Assembly (NCBI RefSeq): GCF_018380615.1
Contig: NZ_JAGYVZ010000005.1
Location: forward strand, 124,001 to 188,000
Reading direction: 5' to 3'
From: Flavobacterium psychroterrae
GTDB lineage: Bacteria; Bacteroidota; Bacteroidia; Flavobacteriales; Flavobacteriaceae
Length of the DNA stretch: 64,000 nt
The notes below the pieces were generated by a model. It saw only the letters and a list, made by a program, of their open reading frames with translations. It had not been told where the DNA came from and did not search any database. Position numbers and translations under genes: made by a program. Shown one piece after another: positions 8,662-19,644 of this stretch; within the stretch, counting starts at the first letter, position 1, and each line of letters opens with the position of its first letter.

Positions 8662-8883
8662 ATTTATACCACGATTTAATCATTTATTTTATTTGAAAGA
8701 GTAAATTTCTCTCTCAGATAATTTTTTGGTTTTTTCAATCAAAAATTTCCAAAATGTATATTATTAAAATTCTGATTTGCAATTGCAATTTGGAATAGAA
8801 ATTATGCATTTATCAGTCTGAAAGAAATCACATAAAACACTGTCATTCAAATAAATTAATAACAATAATAAATAAAACATAAT

Positions 8884-9276
8884 ATGAAACCAACACCCAC
8901 TTTCTGTAAAACAGATTATAATTTTTTAAGAGAATTGATCTTAAAAAGTAAAAATTCAACAAATGCTAAAGAAGCCAATCAGCTTTCACAAGAATTAGAC
9001 CGTGCCATAATTAGCAAAGAAACCGAGTTAGACAACTCGATTGTAAGAATCAATTCATATGTAACAATTGAAGATGTAAAAGCAAAAAAACAAATGAAAA
9101 TTCAAATCGTATTACCTTCATTTGCAGATGTAAAACAAAGTAAAATTTCAATTCTTGCTCCATTAAGCGTTGCTATCATTGGTTTTAAAGAAAATGACGA
9201 AGTAGATTGGGAATTACCGGCTGGAATAAAAACTTTAAAAATAATTGCTGTTAATAATATTTCTGTAAGCAATTAA
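8884..9276 (+). CDS. Rnk/GreA-GreB C-terminal-domain factor
   Basis: This 130-aa protein has a short N-terminal helical part (about 1-55) and a C-terminal GreA/GreB FKBP-like domain (about 60-128) ending in GFKENDEVDWELPAGIKTLK. The long coiled-coil of GreA is absent, so it resembles E. coli Rnk (136 aa), which binds RNA polymerase near the secondary channel. It probably modulates transcription. A long, possibly structured leader precedes it and a terminator follows, so it is likely expressed alone. Confidence 0.8.
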   Translation: MKPTPTFCKTDYNFLRELILKSKNSTNAKEANQLSQELDRAIISKETELDNSIVRINSYVTIEDVKAKKQMKIQIVLPSFADVKQSKISILAPLSVAIIGFKENDEVDWELPAGIKTLKIIAVNNISVSN

Positions 9277-9284
9277 TACTTTTT

Positions 9285-9313
9285 AAACACCTCATTTGTG
9301 AAGGTGTTTTTTT
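9285..9313 (+). terminator. Terminator after the Rnk/GreA-like gene
   Basis: AAACACCT pairs with AGGTGTTT across a short loop, followed by seven T. Confidence 0.8.
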
Positions 9314-9385
9314 ATGTTCTGTTTTAAACAAAAAAAACTATCCAATAATCACTGAATAGTTTTATGAATCTACAAAATCAACTTC

Positions 9386-9703
9386 CTACAATTGTGAAGT
9401 TATATAATTTGATATTGAAGCCATTTGAGTATCATCTAACTTCGCTTTTTTCTGCATTCTTGCTAAAATTGGTTTCCATTCTTCCTGAGTAAATTTCTTT
9501 GCGTCATATAATTTATGACATCTTGCACAACTGTTTTCATACAAGTTTTTGCCTTCTGCTAATTCAGGCGTTAATGCTATATTTTTAACTGTTTCTTTTA
9601 CTTGCAAAGTAGTTTCTGCAGTTGTTGTTGAAGCAGTTTTCTGAGTACCACATGAAGCTAAAAGCAATGTTACAAAAGTGAGAGTTATAATTTTTAATTT
9701 CAT
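9386..9703 (-). CDS. Small lipoprotein c-type cytochrome
   Basis: Predicted lipid-anchored haem protein. A short signal ends at the lipobox LLASC (Cys18), a Thr-rich linker follows, and the haem motif CARCH occupies 59-63. The region up to residue 105 matches a minimal class I cytochrome c, with Met83 or Met94 as candidate distal ligand. At 105 aa it is a single-haem carrier. The role is periplasmic electron transfer, and the redox partner is not in the neighbourhood. It lies downstream of the dual immunophilin on the same strand but is separated from it by a terminator. Confidence 0.82.
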   Translation of the reverse strand: MKLKIITLTFVTLLLASCGTQKTASTTTAETTLQVKETVKNIALTPELAEGKNLYENSCARCHKLYDAKKFTQEEWKPILARMQKKAKLDDTQMASISNYITSQL

Positions 9704-9735
9704 TGTTTTCTTTTATTTTGAAAGTAAATATAAAA

Positions 9736-9765
9736 AAATCCCATTCGCCGTGACGAATGGGATTC
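9736..9765 (-). terminator. Terminator of the dual-immunophilin gene
   Basis: AATCCCATTCG pairs with CGAATGGGATT around a 6-base loop. The T-run is on the minus strand, just past the immunophilin stop codon. Confidence 0.8.
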
Positions 9766-9800
9766 TAATTTAAAACAATACTAAATTGCTTCTTATTTTA

Positions 9801-10733
9801 TTATTTTACTTCCATTAATTCAACATCGAAAATCAAAGTTGCGTTTGGTGGAATAACTCCTCCTGCACCTGCAGATCCGTAAGCTAAATCAGATGGAATT
9901 ACAAAACGAGCTTTGTCACCTACTTGTAATAAAGCAACACCTTCGTCCCATCCTTCGATAACCTGACCTTGACCTAATCTAAATTCGATTGGTTTTTTAC
10001 GTGGATAAGAAGAATCAAAAACTTTTCCGCTTTCTAAAGATCCTTCGTAATGAACTGCAACTGTTTTACCAGATTCCGCTTTTTTACCGTCTCCTTTTTG
10101 AATCATTTTGTAACGTAAACCGCTTTCAGTTTTTTCAAATCCAGCAGCTAATTGCTCCATTTTAGCTTCAGATTCTGCTTTTAAAGCAGCATCTCTTTTC
10201 AAACGAGCACCTTTTAAACCTACAAAAGCTTCGATGGCATTAAATTTTTCAGCTTCTTCACCAACTCTGATGATTTCTACATTTTCAAGAGCATCACCTT
10301 GCGCAACAGCATCAACGATATCCTGACCTTCTACAACATGACCAAAAACTGTATGTTTTCCGTCTAACCAAGAAGTTGGAACGTGAGTGATGTAAAATTG
10401 AGAACCGTTACTAGCAGGTCCTGAATTTGCCATTGCTAAAACTCCCGGACGATCGTGTTTTAAACTTGGGTGAAATTCATCATCAAATTTATAACCAGGA
10501 TCTCCAGTTCCTGTTCCTTTTGGGCATCCACCCTGAATCATAAAATCAGGAATAACTCTGTGAAACGTTAATCCGTCATAGAATTTTTGTCCCTGAGGTT
10601 TTACTTTATTTTCCATATTTCCTTCTGCAAGAGCTACAAAATTCCCTACGGTTCCTGGTGTTAGATCGTGTGTTAGTTTTACTAATATCGAACCTTTGCT
10701 AGTGTTGAATTTAGCGTATATTCCGTTTTCCAT
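9801..10733 (-). CDS. Dual-family peptidyl-prolyl isomerase: cyclophilin-FKBP fusion
   Basis: Two different prolyl isomerase folds lie in one 310-aa cytoplasmic protein. Residues about 1-165 are a cyclophilin (FHRVIPDFMIQGG, then NGSQFYIT). A charged, Ala-rich linker follows, and residues about 205-310 are an FKBP domain (VAVHYEGSLESGKVFDSSY, then VIPPNATLIFDVELM). A cyclophilin-first arrangement (CFBP) has been described from Flavobacterium. Both halves retain the family motifs, so both are probably active. Its own promoter and terminator make it monocistronic. Confidence 0.92.
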   Translation of the reverse strand: MENGIYAKFNTSKGSILVKLTHDLTPGTVGNFVALAEGNMENKVKPQGQKFYDGLTFHRVIPDFMIQGGCPKGTGTGDPGYKFDDEFHPSLKHDRPGVLAMANSGPASNGSQFYITHVPTSWLDGKHTVFGHVVEGQDIVDAVAQGDALENVEIIRVGEEAEKFNAIEAFVGLKGARLKRDAALKAESEAKMEQLAAGFEKTESGLRYKMIQKGDGKKAESGKTVAVHYEGSLESGKVFDSSYPRKKPIEFRLGQGQVIEGWDEGVALLQVGDKARFVIPSDLAYGSAGAGGVIPPNATLIFDVELMEVK

Positions 10734-10756
10734 TTTTGTTATTTTTAATTTAATTG

Positions 10757-10783
10757 CAAATTTACAAATTAATTTTTTATCAA
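10757..10783 (-). promoter_or_regulatory. Promoter of the dual-immunophilin gene
   Basis: On the minus strand TTG is followed after 16 bp by TAAATTTG, close to the Bacteroidota -33/-7 arrangement. It is about 25 bp upstream of the start codon. Confidence 0.45.
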
Positions 10784-10793
10784 TTTGTTCTTT

Positions 10794-11960
10794 CTATTTT
10801 TTAGACTTTGATTTATAAGTAAGACCGTAAACTATAAATGCCAATGCTGACAAACCAACACAACCTATAGTTACGGCATGCCATCCTCCTAATTTCCATA
10901 ATAATAATCCGTAAGCAGATCCTGCAGCAGTTCCTAAAAAGCTAAAGGACATAAATACAGTATTTAATCTGTTTCTGGCTTCCGGAAGCAATGAATAAAC
11001 TCTGGTTTGATTAGAGATGTGAACGCCTTGAATTCCTACGTCAATGAATACAATTCCTATTGCGATCCCGATTACACTTTCTACTGAAAAATAAAAGATT
11101 ATGAAACTAATTAAGATCAATAAACAGCCATAACCCACTGCTACTCTTGAACCTCCTTTATCGCCCAATTTCCCAACCAAAGGCGCTGCTAAAGCTCCTG
11201 AAGCCCCTACAATCCCAAACAAACCAATTGTAGCACTGCTATAATGAAAAGGTTCTCCAGAAAGCAACAAAACCATAGTGACCCAAAAAGCTCCAAATTG
11301 TGCAAAACTAAATACATTTATTATAGTTGCTTCACGTAAAACGGGTTGTGTTTTTATAAGTGTAAAAAGAGATTTGATTAATTGACCATAACTTCCCTGA
11401 AACTGAGGTTTATTGACCGGGAATTTATTCTGAATCACAAAAAAGATGAGTAAACAAATTCCGGAAGCAATATAAAACATTGATCTCCAACCCAAAACCT
11501 GACCAATGAATCCGCTTAAAGTTCTTGAAAGCAAAATTCCCACAAGCAATCCGCTCATAATAGTTCCAACAACTTTCCCTCTTTGTTCCGGCGCACTTAG
11601 TGACGCTGCCAAAGGCAAAATAAGTTGCGGAACGATTGAAGTAATTCCGATTAACAGAGAAGCAATTTGTAAAAGAAAAAAGCTTTTAGCTGTAGCCGCA
11701 AGAATTAATGCGATTACAGAAGCAAAAGTCGTGATTAAAATTTGCTTTTTGCGTTCAATTTTATCTCCCAGAGGAACCATAAAAAACAACCCAATAGCAT
11801 AACCAGCCTGAGTGAGATATGTGATTGTTCCCGCGCTGGCTTCAGGAATTTTAAATTCGTTGGCAATTAAAACAATTAAAGGTTGGCAGTAATACAGATT
11901 TGCAACTATAAGTCCAGTGCAAGCTGCCATAAATAAGACATTCGTTTTGGATAAATTCAT
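10794..11960 (-). CDS. MFS transporter, drug:H+ antiporter-like
   Basis: Integral membrane transporter (388 aa) with about twelve hydrophobic segments. The loop between helices 2 and 3 reads GDKIERKKQI, the usual MFS motif A position (G-x-x-x-D/E-R-x-x-R/K). A second such loop, GKLGDKGGSRVA, lies in the C-terminal half. Length and motifs suggest the YnfM/AraJ-like exporter group; the substrate is unknown. The start lies 20 residues before the first helix (LFMAACTGLIVANLYYCQPL). Confidence 0.88.
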   Translation of the reverse strand: MNLSKTNVLFMAACTGLIVANLYYCQPLIVLIANEFKIPEASAGTITYLTQAGYAIGLFFMVPLGDKIERKKQILITTFASVIALILAATAKSFFLLQIASLLIGITSIVPQLILPLAASLSAPEQRGKVVGTIMSGLLVGILLSRTLSGFIGQVLGWRSMFYIASGICLLIFFVIQNKFPVNKPQFQGSYGQLIKSLFTLIKTQPVLREATIINVFSFAQFGAFWVTMVLLLSGEPFHYSSATIGLFGIVGASGALAAPLVGKLGDKGGSRVAVGYGCLLILISFIIFYFSVESVIGIAIGIVFIDVGIQGVHISNQTRVYSLLPEARNRLNTVFMSFSFLGTAAGSAYGLLLWKLGGWHAVTIGCVGLSALAFIVYGLTYKSKSKK

Positions 11961-12072
11961 TTTGCAAAAATACTATTCTAATTCGTACGAAAACTTTAAA
12001 AAATGTATAAATTTTTCAAATCTACGAGCAAATCAAGTCTTTTCTATAATAATTCTACTGATTTTTACAACC

Positions 12073-12423
12073 TTATGATTTCATAAAATCTTCTCGAATT
12101 GGACTGAAAACATCAGTTAAAAGTCCGCTTTCTAAACATAATACACCATGAATTGCGTGAGGCGGAATATAAAAACTATCCCCTTCTTTTAAGGTTTGGG
12201 TAACTCCACTAATTGTAACATCAAATTTACCACTTGAAATGTAGGTAACTTGTGTATGATAATGTTCGTGGAGAACGCCAATTGCTCCTACTTCAAAATG
12301 AACATTGACCAACATTACGCGATCATCATAAGCTAGGATTTTACGTTTAATTCCTTCGCCTACAACTTCCCACTCTACTTCGTCTCCTTTTATAAATTCT
12401 TTGCTTGTGCCAAAACTTTGCAT
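12073..12423 (-). CDS. Cupin-domain protein
   Basis: Single cupin barrel (116 aa). Motif 1 is H-x-H in EHYHTQVTYISSG and motif 2 ends in HAIHG, giving the expected His ligands for a divalent metal. No signal peptide. Proteins of this size are often pectin-degradation-type KdgF-like or small sensors; nothing in the sequence decides. It lies 50 bp downstream of a sugar-isomerase-like gene on the same strand, so the two may share a transcript and act on a carbohydrate. Confidence 0.82.
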   Translation of the reverse strand: MQSFGTSKEFIKGDEVEWEVVGEGIKRKILAYDDRVMLVNVHFEVGAIGVLHEHYHTQVTYISSGKFDVTISGVTQTLKEGDSFYIPPHAIHGVLCLESGLLTDVFSPIREDFMKS

Positions 12424-12477
12424 ATCTGTTATTTTAAATTCAATTTTTACAAAAATAATCTTTTAAGTGGTTTTATT

Positions 12478-13350
12478 TTAAACTAAATTTTTAACAATAA
12501 AATCACAACTTCTTTTAATTGACTCAAAAGGGTTTGTATTATAATTATTCTCTTGTTCTACAAAAAAATGTTTCATTCCGGATTGTTTTACCTGATTAAA
12601 AATAGTTTTAAAATCTATTGTCCCTGAACCTACTTCGGTATTTAAAGCGGAGTTAATTTTATCCATATCCTTCACATGCCACATTTTAAATCGACCCGGA
12701 TTTTGATTAAAGAATGTAACAGGATCATTTCCTGAGTGAATTGTCCAATATAAATCCAGTTCAAAGTAAACCAGATTCTTATCCGTTTCGCTTAATAAAA
12801 TTTCATAACCCGTAATACCATCATGTTTTTGAAATTCGAAATCATGATTATGATACGCTAATTTTAAGCCTGAATCTGCACATATTTTTGCAGCATCATT
12901 TAAACGTTTAGCTAGTACTTTATAATCATTTATGTTTTTTCTAAAAGGTTCATCGACCCACGGAACCGTCAAATATTCACTTTTTAGAATTTTAGCAGCT
13001 TTTATTGCAGCTTTAAGTTCTGTGGTATTTCCATCAGCTAAAAAACCTCCTAAATTATAATGTCCGCTAACGGCTTTGAGTCCGTTTATATCTAAAATTC
13101 TTTTTAATTCTATTGGTGAAAATCCCCAAAACTGATCTTTGATTGAATAGCCATAAGTTTCTACAGTTGTAAATCCTGCGGCGGCAACTTTTTCTAAAGT
13201 AGCTTTTACATTTTTCGGAAGTTCGTCCCTTAAAGTGTACAATTGTAAACCAATTTCTTTTTTATCCATAGTAAACGCTAATGATGGCAAAGCCAAAACG
13301 GCTGTTGTGGCAAGACTTGCATTTATAATAAAGTTTCTTCTTGTGACCAT
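12478..13350 (-). CDS. Exported sugar phosphate isomerase/epimerase-like TIM barrel
   Basis: This 290-aa xylose-isomerase-like (AP endonuclease 2 superfamily) protein carries an N-terminal export signal with a twin Arg (TRRNFI at 4-9) before a hydrophobic stretch ending near residue 27. Tat export is plausible. Metal-site candidates include Glu in TVETYG, HNHDFEF, ELDLYW and VEQE near the end. Bacteroidota homologues are usually called sugar phosphate isomerase/epimerase, but a periplasmic location argues for an unphosphorylated sugar. The adjacent cupin gene fits this. Confidence 0.82.
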   Translation of the reverse strand: MVTRRNFIINASLATTAVLALPSLAFTMDKKEIGLQLYTLRDELPKNVKATLEKVAAAGFTTVETYGYSIKDQFWGFSPIELKRILDINGLKAVSGHYNLGGFLADGNTTELKAAIKAAKILKSEYLTVPWVDEPFRKNINDYKVLAKRLNDAAKICADSGLKLAYHNHDFEFQKHDGITGYEILLSETDKNLVYFELDLYWTIHSGNDPVTFFNQNPGRFKMWHVKDMDKINSALNTEVGSGTIDFKTIFNQVKQSGMKHFFVEQENNYNTNPFESIKRSCDFIVKNLV

Positions 13351-13433
13351 TTTTATTTTAAAATAGAAATGTAAATCTAAACTTTTAATTCAATCTTAAA
13401 ACGCTAAAATTGATTTTCGAAATTATCTATGAA

Positions 13434-13931
13434 TTACTGAAGAGCAATTTCCGTTTCCTGATCTATAACTTTTCCCTCTTCATTAATTTTTCCGCGAATG
13501 CCTTGTATTAAAAGCTGCTTATTTTCGTCGAATTTAGCTCCAATCGTTTTCATTATTAATAAAAGTTGTTGGTGCGCCATTTCTCCTGAAGCCGAAGCTG
13601 TTATTAAACCGGTTTTTTTATCTGAGAAAATAGTAGTCGAAACACACCATTCTAAAGTATTTTTTAAACTTCCGGGCAAACCAAAAACATATTCAGGCGT
13701 ACAAATTATAACTCCGTCTGCCTCAGTGATTTTATTTCTGAAGAATTCGACCTTTTCTGGCGGATTCTCAGTATCTAAATCAGGATTAAAATGTGGAATA
13801 TCAGCTAAATCTTCAAAAATATTAACCTCAAATTCAGGCTTTATATTCTCAGAAATAAATTTTAAAATTTTGTAATTACTTGAATTTTTTCTGGTACTGC
13901 CAATGATGGCAAGTATTTTTGTTTTTTTCAT
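13434..13931 (-). CDS. NADPH-dependent FMN reductase family protein
   Basis: Flavodoxin-like fold, 165 aa. The phosphate-binding loop is GSTRKNSSN after an IIGS strand. The second conserved block, TPEYVFGLPGSLKNTLEW, matches ChrR/SsuE-type quinone and chromate reductases. Probably cytosolic, reducing flavin, quinone or azo compounds with NAD(P)H. It begins 2 bp after the stop codon of the archaemetzincin gene, so the two are in one operon. Confidence 0.85.
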   Translation of the reverse strand: MKKTKILAIIGSTRKNSSNYKILKFISENIKPEFEVNIFEDLADIPHFNPDLDTENPPEKVEFFRNKITEADGVIICTPEYVFGLPGSLKNTLEWCVSTTIFSDKKTGLITASASGEMAHQQLLLIMKTIGAKFDENKQLLIQGIRGKINEEGKVIDQETEIALQ

Positions 13932-13933
13932 CT

Positions 13934-14842
13934 CTATTTATCGAACAATACAATGTCCTTTTTCATCGAATCAAATTCGTCATTTAAATTATTCTTTTTA
14001 AAATAATTTTCTAAATCAATTAACCTCTTTTTATTATCATATTTTATACATGAATTCAATTTCCTTTGACAAACAGAACATAATCTTATTGAGCTTTTAT
14101 CTGTTTCAGATAAACTGTTGGTTCCATTCATCACACAATTTGTAGTAATACAATGATGTAAACCAAACATGTGTCCAATTTCATGTGAACTTGTTTTTAA
14201 TAATCTTGATAAACATAGATTAAAGTTTTCCGAAGTTAATTTCTCATCCTGAAACCTATAAATTGAGCTTACACCTATTTTATCGTGATAAGATGCCAAA
14301 CCAAAAACATAATTCCATTCTGGCTTAGGATATAAATCCAGTTCTGTAAGCCCCATTAAAGCTATACTGTTTAAAGGTTTTTCATCTTTCAAAACATCAT
14401 CTAAAATATAACCTGCCAATAACTGTTCATGTCCAAAATTCATTCTTCTCGCAGAATTTGGAATCACATCATTAGAAATAGGGTCTAAAGTTTTTGTTTT
14501 TAATTGAAAATAAATTTCTAAGTATTCATTGGTGAGTTGAACTTGTTCCTTTTGTAAAGAATTAAATTTTCCAATAGGTTGAATATAGATGACATTTGCC
14601 TCTTTCGTTGGAACAATATGTTTAGACATATAATATTGCTCAAAAGTTTGTCCTTTTTCTTTATGAGAGAATAACCAATCTCCATAAACAGGTGTAGCTA
14701 TCTTAACATCATTACTTTTAATTTGTTTAAAATATGGTCCTTCTTCTGGAATTTCTTTTGAAGTTTGCTGTATTTTTTCTTTTGTTTTTTCCTTACTGCA
14801 GGAACAAAATATTACAAAAATAAGAATAGCTATTTTTTTCAT
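13934..14842 (-). CDS. Lipoprotein archaemetzincin-like metallopeptidase
   Basis: Predicted lipid-anchored zinc peptidase. I start at the second Met because it gives a normal short signal (KKIAILIFVIFC) ending in a lipobox Cys; an upstream Met 8 codons earlier is possible. Counted from that upstream Met, the zinc site HEIGHMFGLHHC begins at His228. It is followed by C-V-M at 244-246 and a CSVC pair at 263-266. This nearly reproduces the archaemetzincin signature HExxHxxGx3Cx4CxM..CxxC, with 16 and not 17 residues in the last spacer. Family substrates are unknown, though human archaelysins cleave small peptides. It is followed after 2 bp by an FMN reductase gene. Confidence 0.82.
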   Translation of the reverse strand: MKKIAILIFVIFCSCSKEKTKEKIQQTSKEIPEEGPYFKQIKSNDVKIATPVYGDWLFSHKEKGQTFEQYYMSKHIVPTKEANVIYIQPIGKFNSLQKEQVQLTNEYLEIYFQLKTKTLDPISNDVIPNSARRMNFGHEQLLAGYILDDVLKDEKPLNSIALMGLTELDLYPKPEWNYVFGLASYHDKIGVSSIYRFQDEKLTSENFNLCLSRLLKTSSHEIGHMFGLHHCITTNCVMNGTNSLSETDKSSIRLCSVCQRKLNSCIKYDNKKRLIDLENYFKKNNLNDEFDSMKKDIVLFDK

Positions 14843-15042
14843 ATACTTTTTGTTAAATATATTCAAAAAAACAACTATTCTTATTTTATGTTTTGATTTT
14901 TTCTAATCAAATATTTTCGAAATTCTTACTTGAAGAAATTTTATAATAATGAATACAATAGTTATAAACTGCATCTTTATAATTAAGAAACCTAAAAAAT
15001 AATAAAACGATTATAAAAACTATATCACTAATTTGTAATAAC

Positions 15043-15381
15043 CTATTTCACCGCAAGTTCCTGAGGTGTATGCTGTTGTTTTTCTGTTTTATAAGAATAA
15101 ATTTTATCATCTTTATCTACATATACATAAGTGTAATTCCAATAATTTGGACCTGCGATTCTTGAGCCTTCTTCATTACCGGCATTTGCATATATTTGTT
15201 CTCCATATATAAGTATTTCACCCTGATCAGAATTGCTTAAAGTACGTATTGGGGTTCCCCACGCTTTAATAATATTATTTTTAGACTGCCCAATCCATTT
15301 ATTATTTTCGCTTGAATTTTTAGTTGAAGAACAAGCATTCAAAACTAAAATAGTAACTAGCAACAGAATATTCTTTATCAT
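15043..15381 (-). CDS. Small hypothetical lipoprotein
   Basis: This 112-aa protein has a clear lipoprotein signal: a positively charged start, hydrophobic stretch and lipobox LNAC. The remaining 95 residues hold WIGQSKNNIIKAWGTP and an all-beta-looking stretch with YWNYTYVYVD. The GxxxxxIxxxWGxP phrase resembles the SmpA/OmlA-like repeats of BamE-type small lipoproteins, so a cell-envelope role is possible but unproven. Monocistronic on the minus strand; the 289-bp spacer to trmD holds only the trmD promoter. Confidence 0.72.
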   Translation of the reverse strand: MIKNILLLVTILVLNACSSTKNSSENNKWIGQSKNNIIKAWGTPIRTLSNSDQGEILIYGEQIYANAGNEEGSRIAGPNYWNYTYVYVDKDDKIYSYKTEKQQHTPQELAVK

Positions 15382-15636
15382 GACAAATCAATTTATGAGT
15401 TATTTTTAAGTAAATAATGAAATGTAATATTAAGCGTAAGTACCTTTTATAAATTTACATCAAAACAATTCCACATTACATAATTCCTACTTTTTGAATT
15501 GTTTAACAAATTGTTAAGTCTGGGATTTATTTCTTATCAATTGAAATAAATCCTACATATTAGGTTAATAATGTTATAATTTTTTCTCAACTATTTCATT
15601 TCTAAAATCATTAAAAATTCACAAATATTAACTTTG

Positions 15637-15644
15637 TATCTTTG
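15637..15644 (+). promoter_or_regulatory. -7 promoter element of trmD
   Basis: TATCTTTG, exact match to TAnnTTTG, 26 bp upstream of the start codon. Another TTTG lies immediately before it, but at no proper -33 spacing. Confidence 0.5.
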
Positions 15645-15670
15645 CCACTTAGAACTATTGAAGAAAAAAA

Positions 15671-16354
15671 ATGCGAATTGACATTGTAACTATTTTACCT
15701 GAATTACTAAGAAGTCCGTTTGAGGCTTCAATTATGAAACGTGCCATAGACAAAGGTTTGGTCGAAGTACATTTTCATAATTTACGCGATTATACCACAA
15801 ACAAGCAAAAAAGTGTCGACGATTATCCTTTTGGCGGAGGCGCCGGAATGGTAATGACAGTTCAGCCAATTGATGCATGTATTACGCATTTAAAAAGCGA
15901 ACGTGAATATGACGAAATCATTTATATGTCGCCGGATGGAGAAACCCTGAACCAAAAAATGGCGAATACAATGTCGATGTATGAAAATATTATCATTTTA
16001 TGCGGACATTATAAAGGTGTGGATCAACGTGTTCGGGATCATTTTATTACGAAGGAAATTTCGATTGGCGATTACGTTTTATCAGGAGGAGAATTAGGCG
16101 CTTTGGTTTTATCTGATGCCTTAATTAGATTAATTCCCGGTGTTTTAAGTGATGAAACTTCGGCTTTGACCGATAGCTTTCAGGACAATTTACTTTCAGG
16201 ACCTATATATACAAGACCCGCAGATTATAAAGGATGGAAAGTTCCTGAAGTTTTAACAAGTGGTCATTTTGCTAAAATTGACAAATGGCGTGAAGACATG
16301 GCGTATGAACATACGAAGAACAGACGTCCGGATTTATTGGAAGAACAAGATTAG
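15671..16354 (+). CDS. trmD: tRNA (guanine(37)-N1)-methyltransferase
   Basis: SPOUT-class enzyme transferring a methyl group from SAM to G37 of tRNAs reading CNN codons, preventing +1 frameshifting. The 227-aa length matches the family. The trefoil-knot motifs are intact: [10 protein letters not shown] near residue 55, [12 protein letters not shown] near 115 and [15 protein letters not shown] near 132. In many bacteria trmD and rplS form one operon. Here they are neighbours in the same order but separated by a repeat block and a fresh rplS promoter. Confidence 0.96.
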   Translation: MRIDIVTILPELLRSPFEASIMKRAIDKGLVEVHFHNLRDYTTNKQKSVDDYPFGGGAGMVMTVQPIDACITHLKSEREYDEIIYMSPDGETLNQKMANTMSMYENIIILCGHYKGVDQRVRDHFITKEISIGDYVLSGGELGALVLSDALIRLIPGVLSDETSALTDSFQDNLLSGPIYTRPADYKGWKVPEVLTSGHFAKIDKWREDMAYEHTKNRRPDLLEEQD

Positions 16355-16355
16355 T

Positions 16356-16470
16356 TTTCAGTCTCAGTCTCAGTTTTCAGTGAATTTGATTGCGGTTAAT
16401 ACTGAGACTGAAAACTGTGACTGCGACGAAAAACTGAGACTGAAAAACTGAGACTGAAAAACTGAGACTG
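16356..16470. repeat. CAGTCTCAGT / ACTGAGACTG inverted repeat cluster after trmD
   Basis: It begins 2 bp past the trmD stop. The left part is made of CAGTCTCAGTTTTCAGT words and the right part of the complement, including three head-to-tail copies of a 14-bp unit (AAAAACTGAGACTG). The arms can fold into a long hairpin, which may terminate trmD transcription. Same word family as at 1-475 and 23.93-24.08 kb. Confidence 0.85.
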
Positions 16471-16524
16471 AGCCTCAACTTAAAATAATTTATAATTTAC
16501 AATTTATAATTCATAATTATTTTC

Positions 16525-16532
16525 TACATTTG
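16525..16532 (+). promoter_or_regulatory. -7 promoter element of rplS
   Basis: TACATTTG, exact TAnnTTTG match, giving a predicted leader of about 65-70 bases before rplS. The leader is more GC-rich than its surroundings (ACCTCTGGCGAGATCCG), which might reflect a ribosomal-protein leader, but I see no firm stem. Confidence 0.5.
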
Positions 16533-16605
16533 CACCCGAATTAGACTAACCTCTGGCGAGATCCGTGAATGTTATTCTATACAAAAACCATAATTATAAG
16601 ATATC

Positions 16606-16956
16606 ATGGCAGATTTAATGAAATTCGTTAAAGACGAATTAGTTGCTAAAAACGATTTCCCTGTTTTCGGAGCTGGAGATACTATCACAGTTTACTACGA
16701 AATTAAAGAGGGTGAAAAAACAAGAACTCAGTTTTTTAAAGGAGTTGTTATTCAAAGAAGAGGTTCTGCTAACACAGAAACTTTTACTATCCGTAAAATG
16801 TCAGGAGCTATTGGAGTTGAGCGTATCTTCCCAGTAAACTTACCAGCTTTACAGAAAATTGAAATCAACAAAAAAGGAGCTGTTCGTAGAGCTAGAATTT
16901 TCTACTTCAGAGAACTTACTGGTAAAAAAGCTAAGATTAAAGATAAAAGAAGATAA
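16606..16956 (+). CDS. rplS: 50S ribosomal protein L19
   Basis: Structural protein at the 30S-50S interface of the ribosome. The 116-aa length and the sequence (PVFGAGDTITVYYEIKEGEK, then KGVVIQRRGSANTETFTIRK and VERIFPVNLPALQKIEI) are diagnostic. The basic C-terminus ends in KIKDKRR. It has its own promoter and a strong terminator, so it appears monocistronic here despite lying next to trmD. Confidence 0.97.
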   Translation: MADLMKFVKDELVAKNDFPVFGAGDTITVYYEIKEGEKTRTQFFKGVVIQRRGSANTETFTIRKMSGAIGVERIFPVNLPALQKIEINKKGAVRRARIFYFRELTGKKAKIKDKRR

Positions 16957-16975
16957 TCATTTATCTCTTTGTTAT

Positions 16976-17015
16976 AAAAAACTCGTTTCAAGTAATTTGA
17001 AACGAGTTTTTTTTT
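16976..17015 (+). terminator. Terminator after rplS
   Basis: AAACTCGTTTCAA pairs with TTGAAACGAGTTT, followed by a T-run. It begins about 20 bp past the stop codon. Confidence 0.88.
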
Positions 17016-17154
17016 ATGCTTAATTTTCAAAATGTCAAAACTGTAAATTTTTAATATCTAAATCACCAATTTGACAATTAAATGACTTCGAAATAACAAT
17101 CTGATAATTTCGGTATTTCTCAGGAAAACTATACCGTTTTCGGACTGTTTTTAT

Positions 17155-17162
17155 TATATTTG
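17155..17162 (+). promoter_or_regulatory. -7 promoter element of isocitrate dehydrogenase
   Basis: TATATTTG, exact TAnnTTTG match. It predicts a leader of about 70 bases with a small ATCGC/GCGAT hairpin near 17196-17214, followed by an 18-base poly-A tract. Confidence 0.5.
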
Positions 17163-17177
17163 CTCCGCTCATTCTGA

Positions 17178-19463
<2,286 letters not shown>

Positions 19464-19514
19464 TCAATAAAAGAGGCACAGTTGTGTTTCTTTAAGATAA
19501 TTTTTATCAATATT

Positions 19515-19549
19515 AAAAAGACAACTTTAAACGGTTGTCTTTTTTTTTT
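19515..19549 (+). terminator. Terminator after isocitrate dehydrogenase
   Basis: AAAAGACAAC pairs with GTTGTCTTTT and is followed by a T-run. Confidence 0.88.
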
Positions 19550-19644
19550 GTAACAGAAAAATAAGATTCTTAACTAATGTTTAACAATAGTTCTACATTA
19601 ATATTTAGTAAGAATTATTAACTATGTGCTTCAAATACAAGACA

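Noticed and set aside
16533..16605. Ribosomal-protein leader (L19 autoregulation) upstream of rplS
   Set aside because: The leader is somewhat GC-rich, but I could not draw a convincing stem, so it is mentioned only under the promoter.
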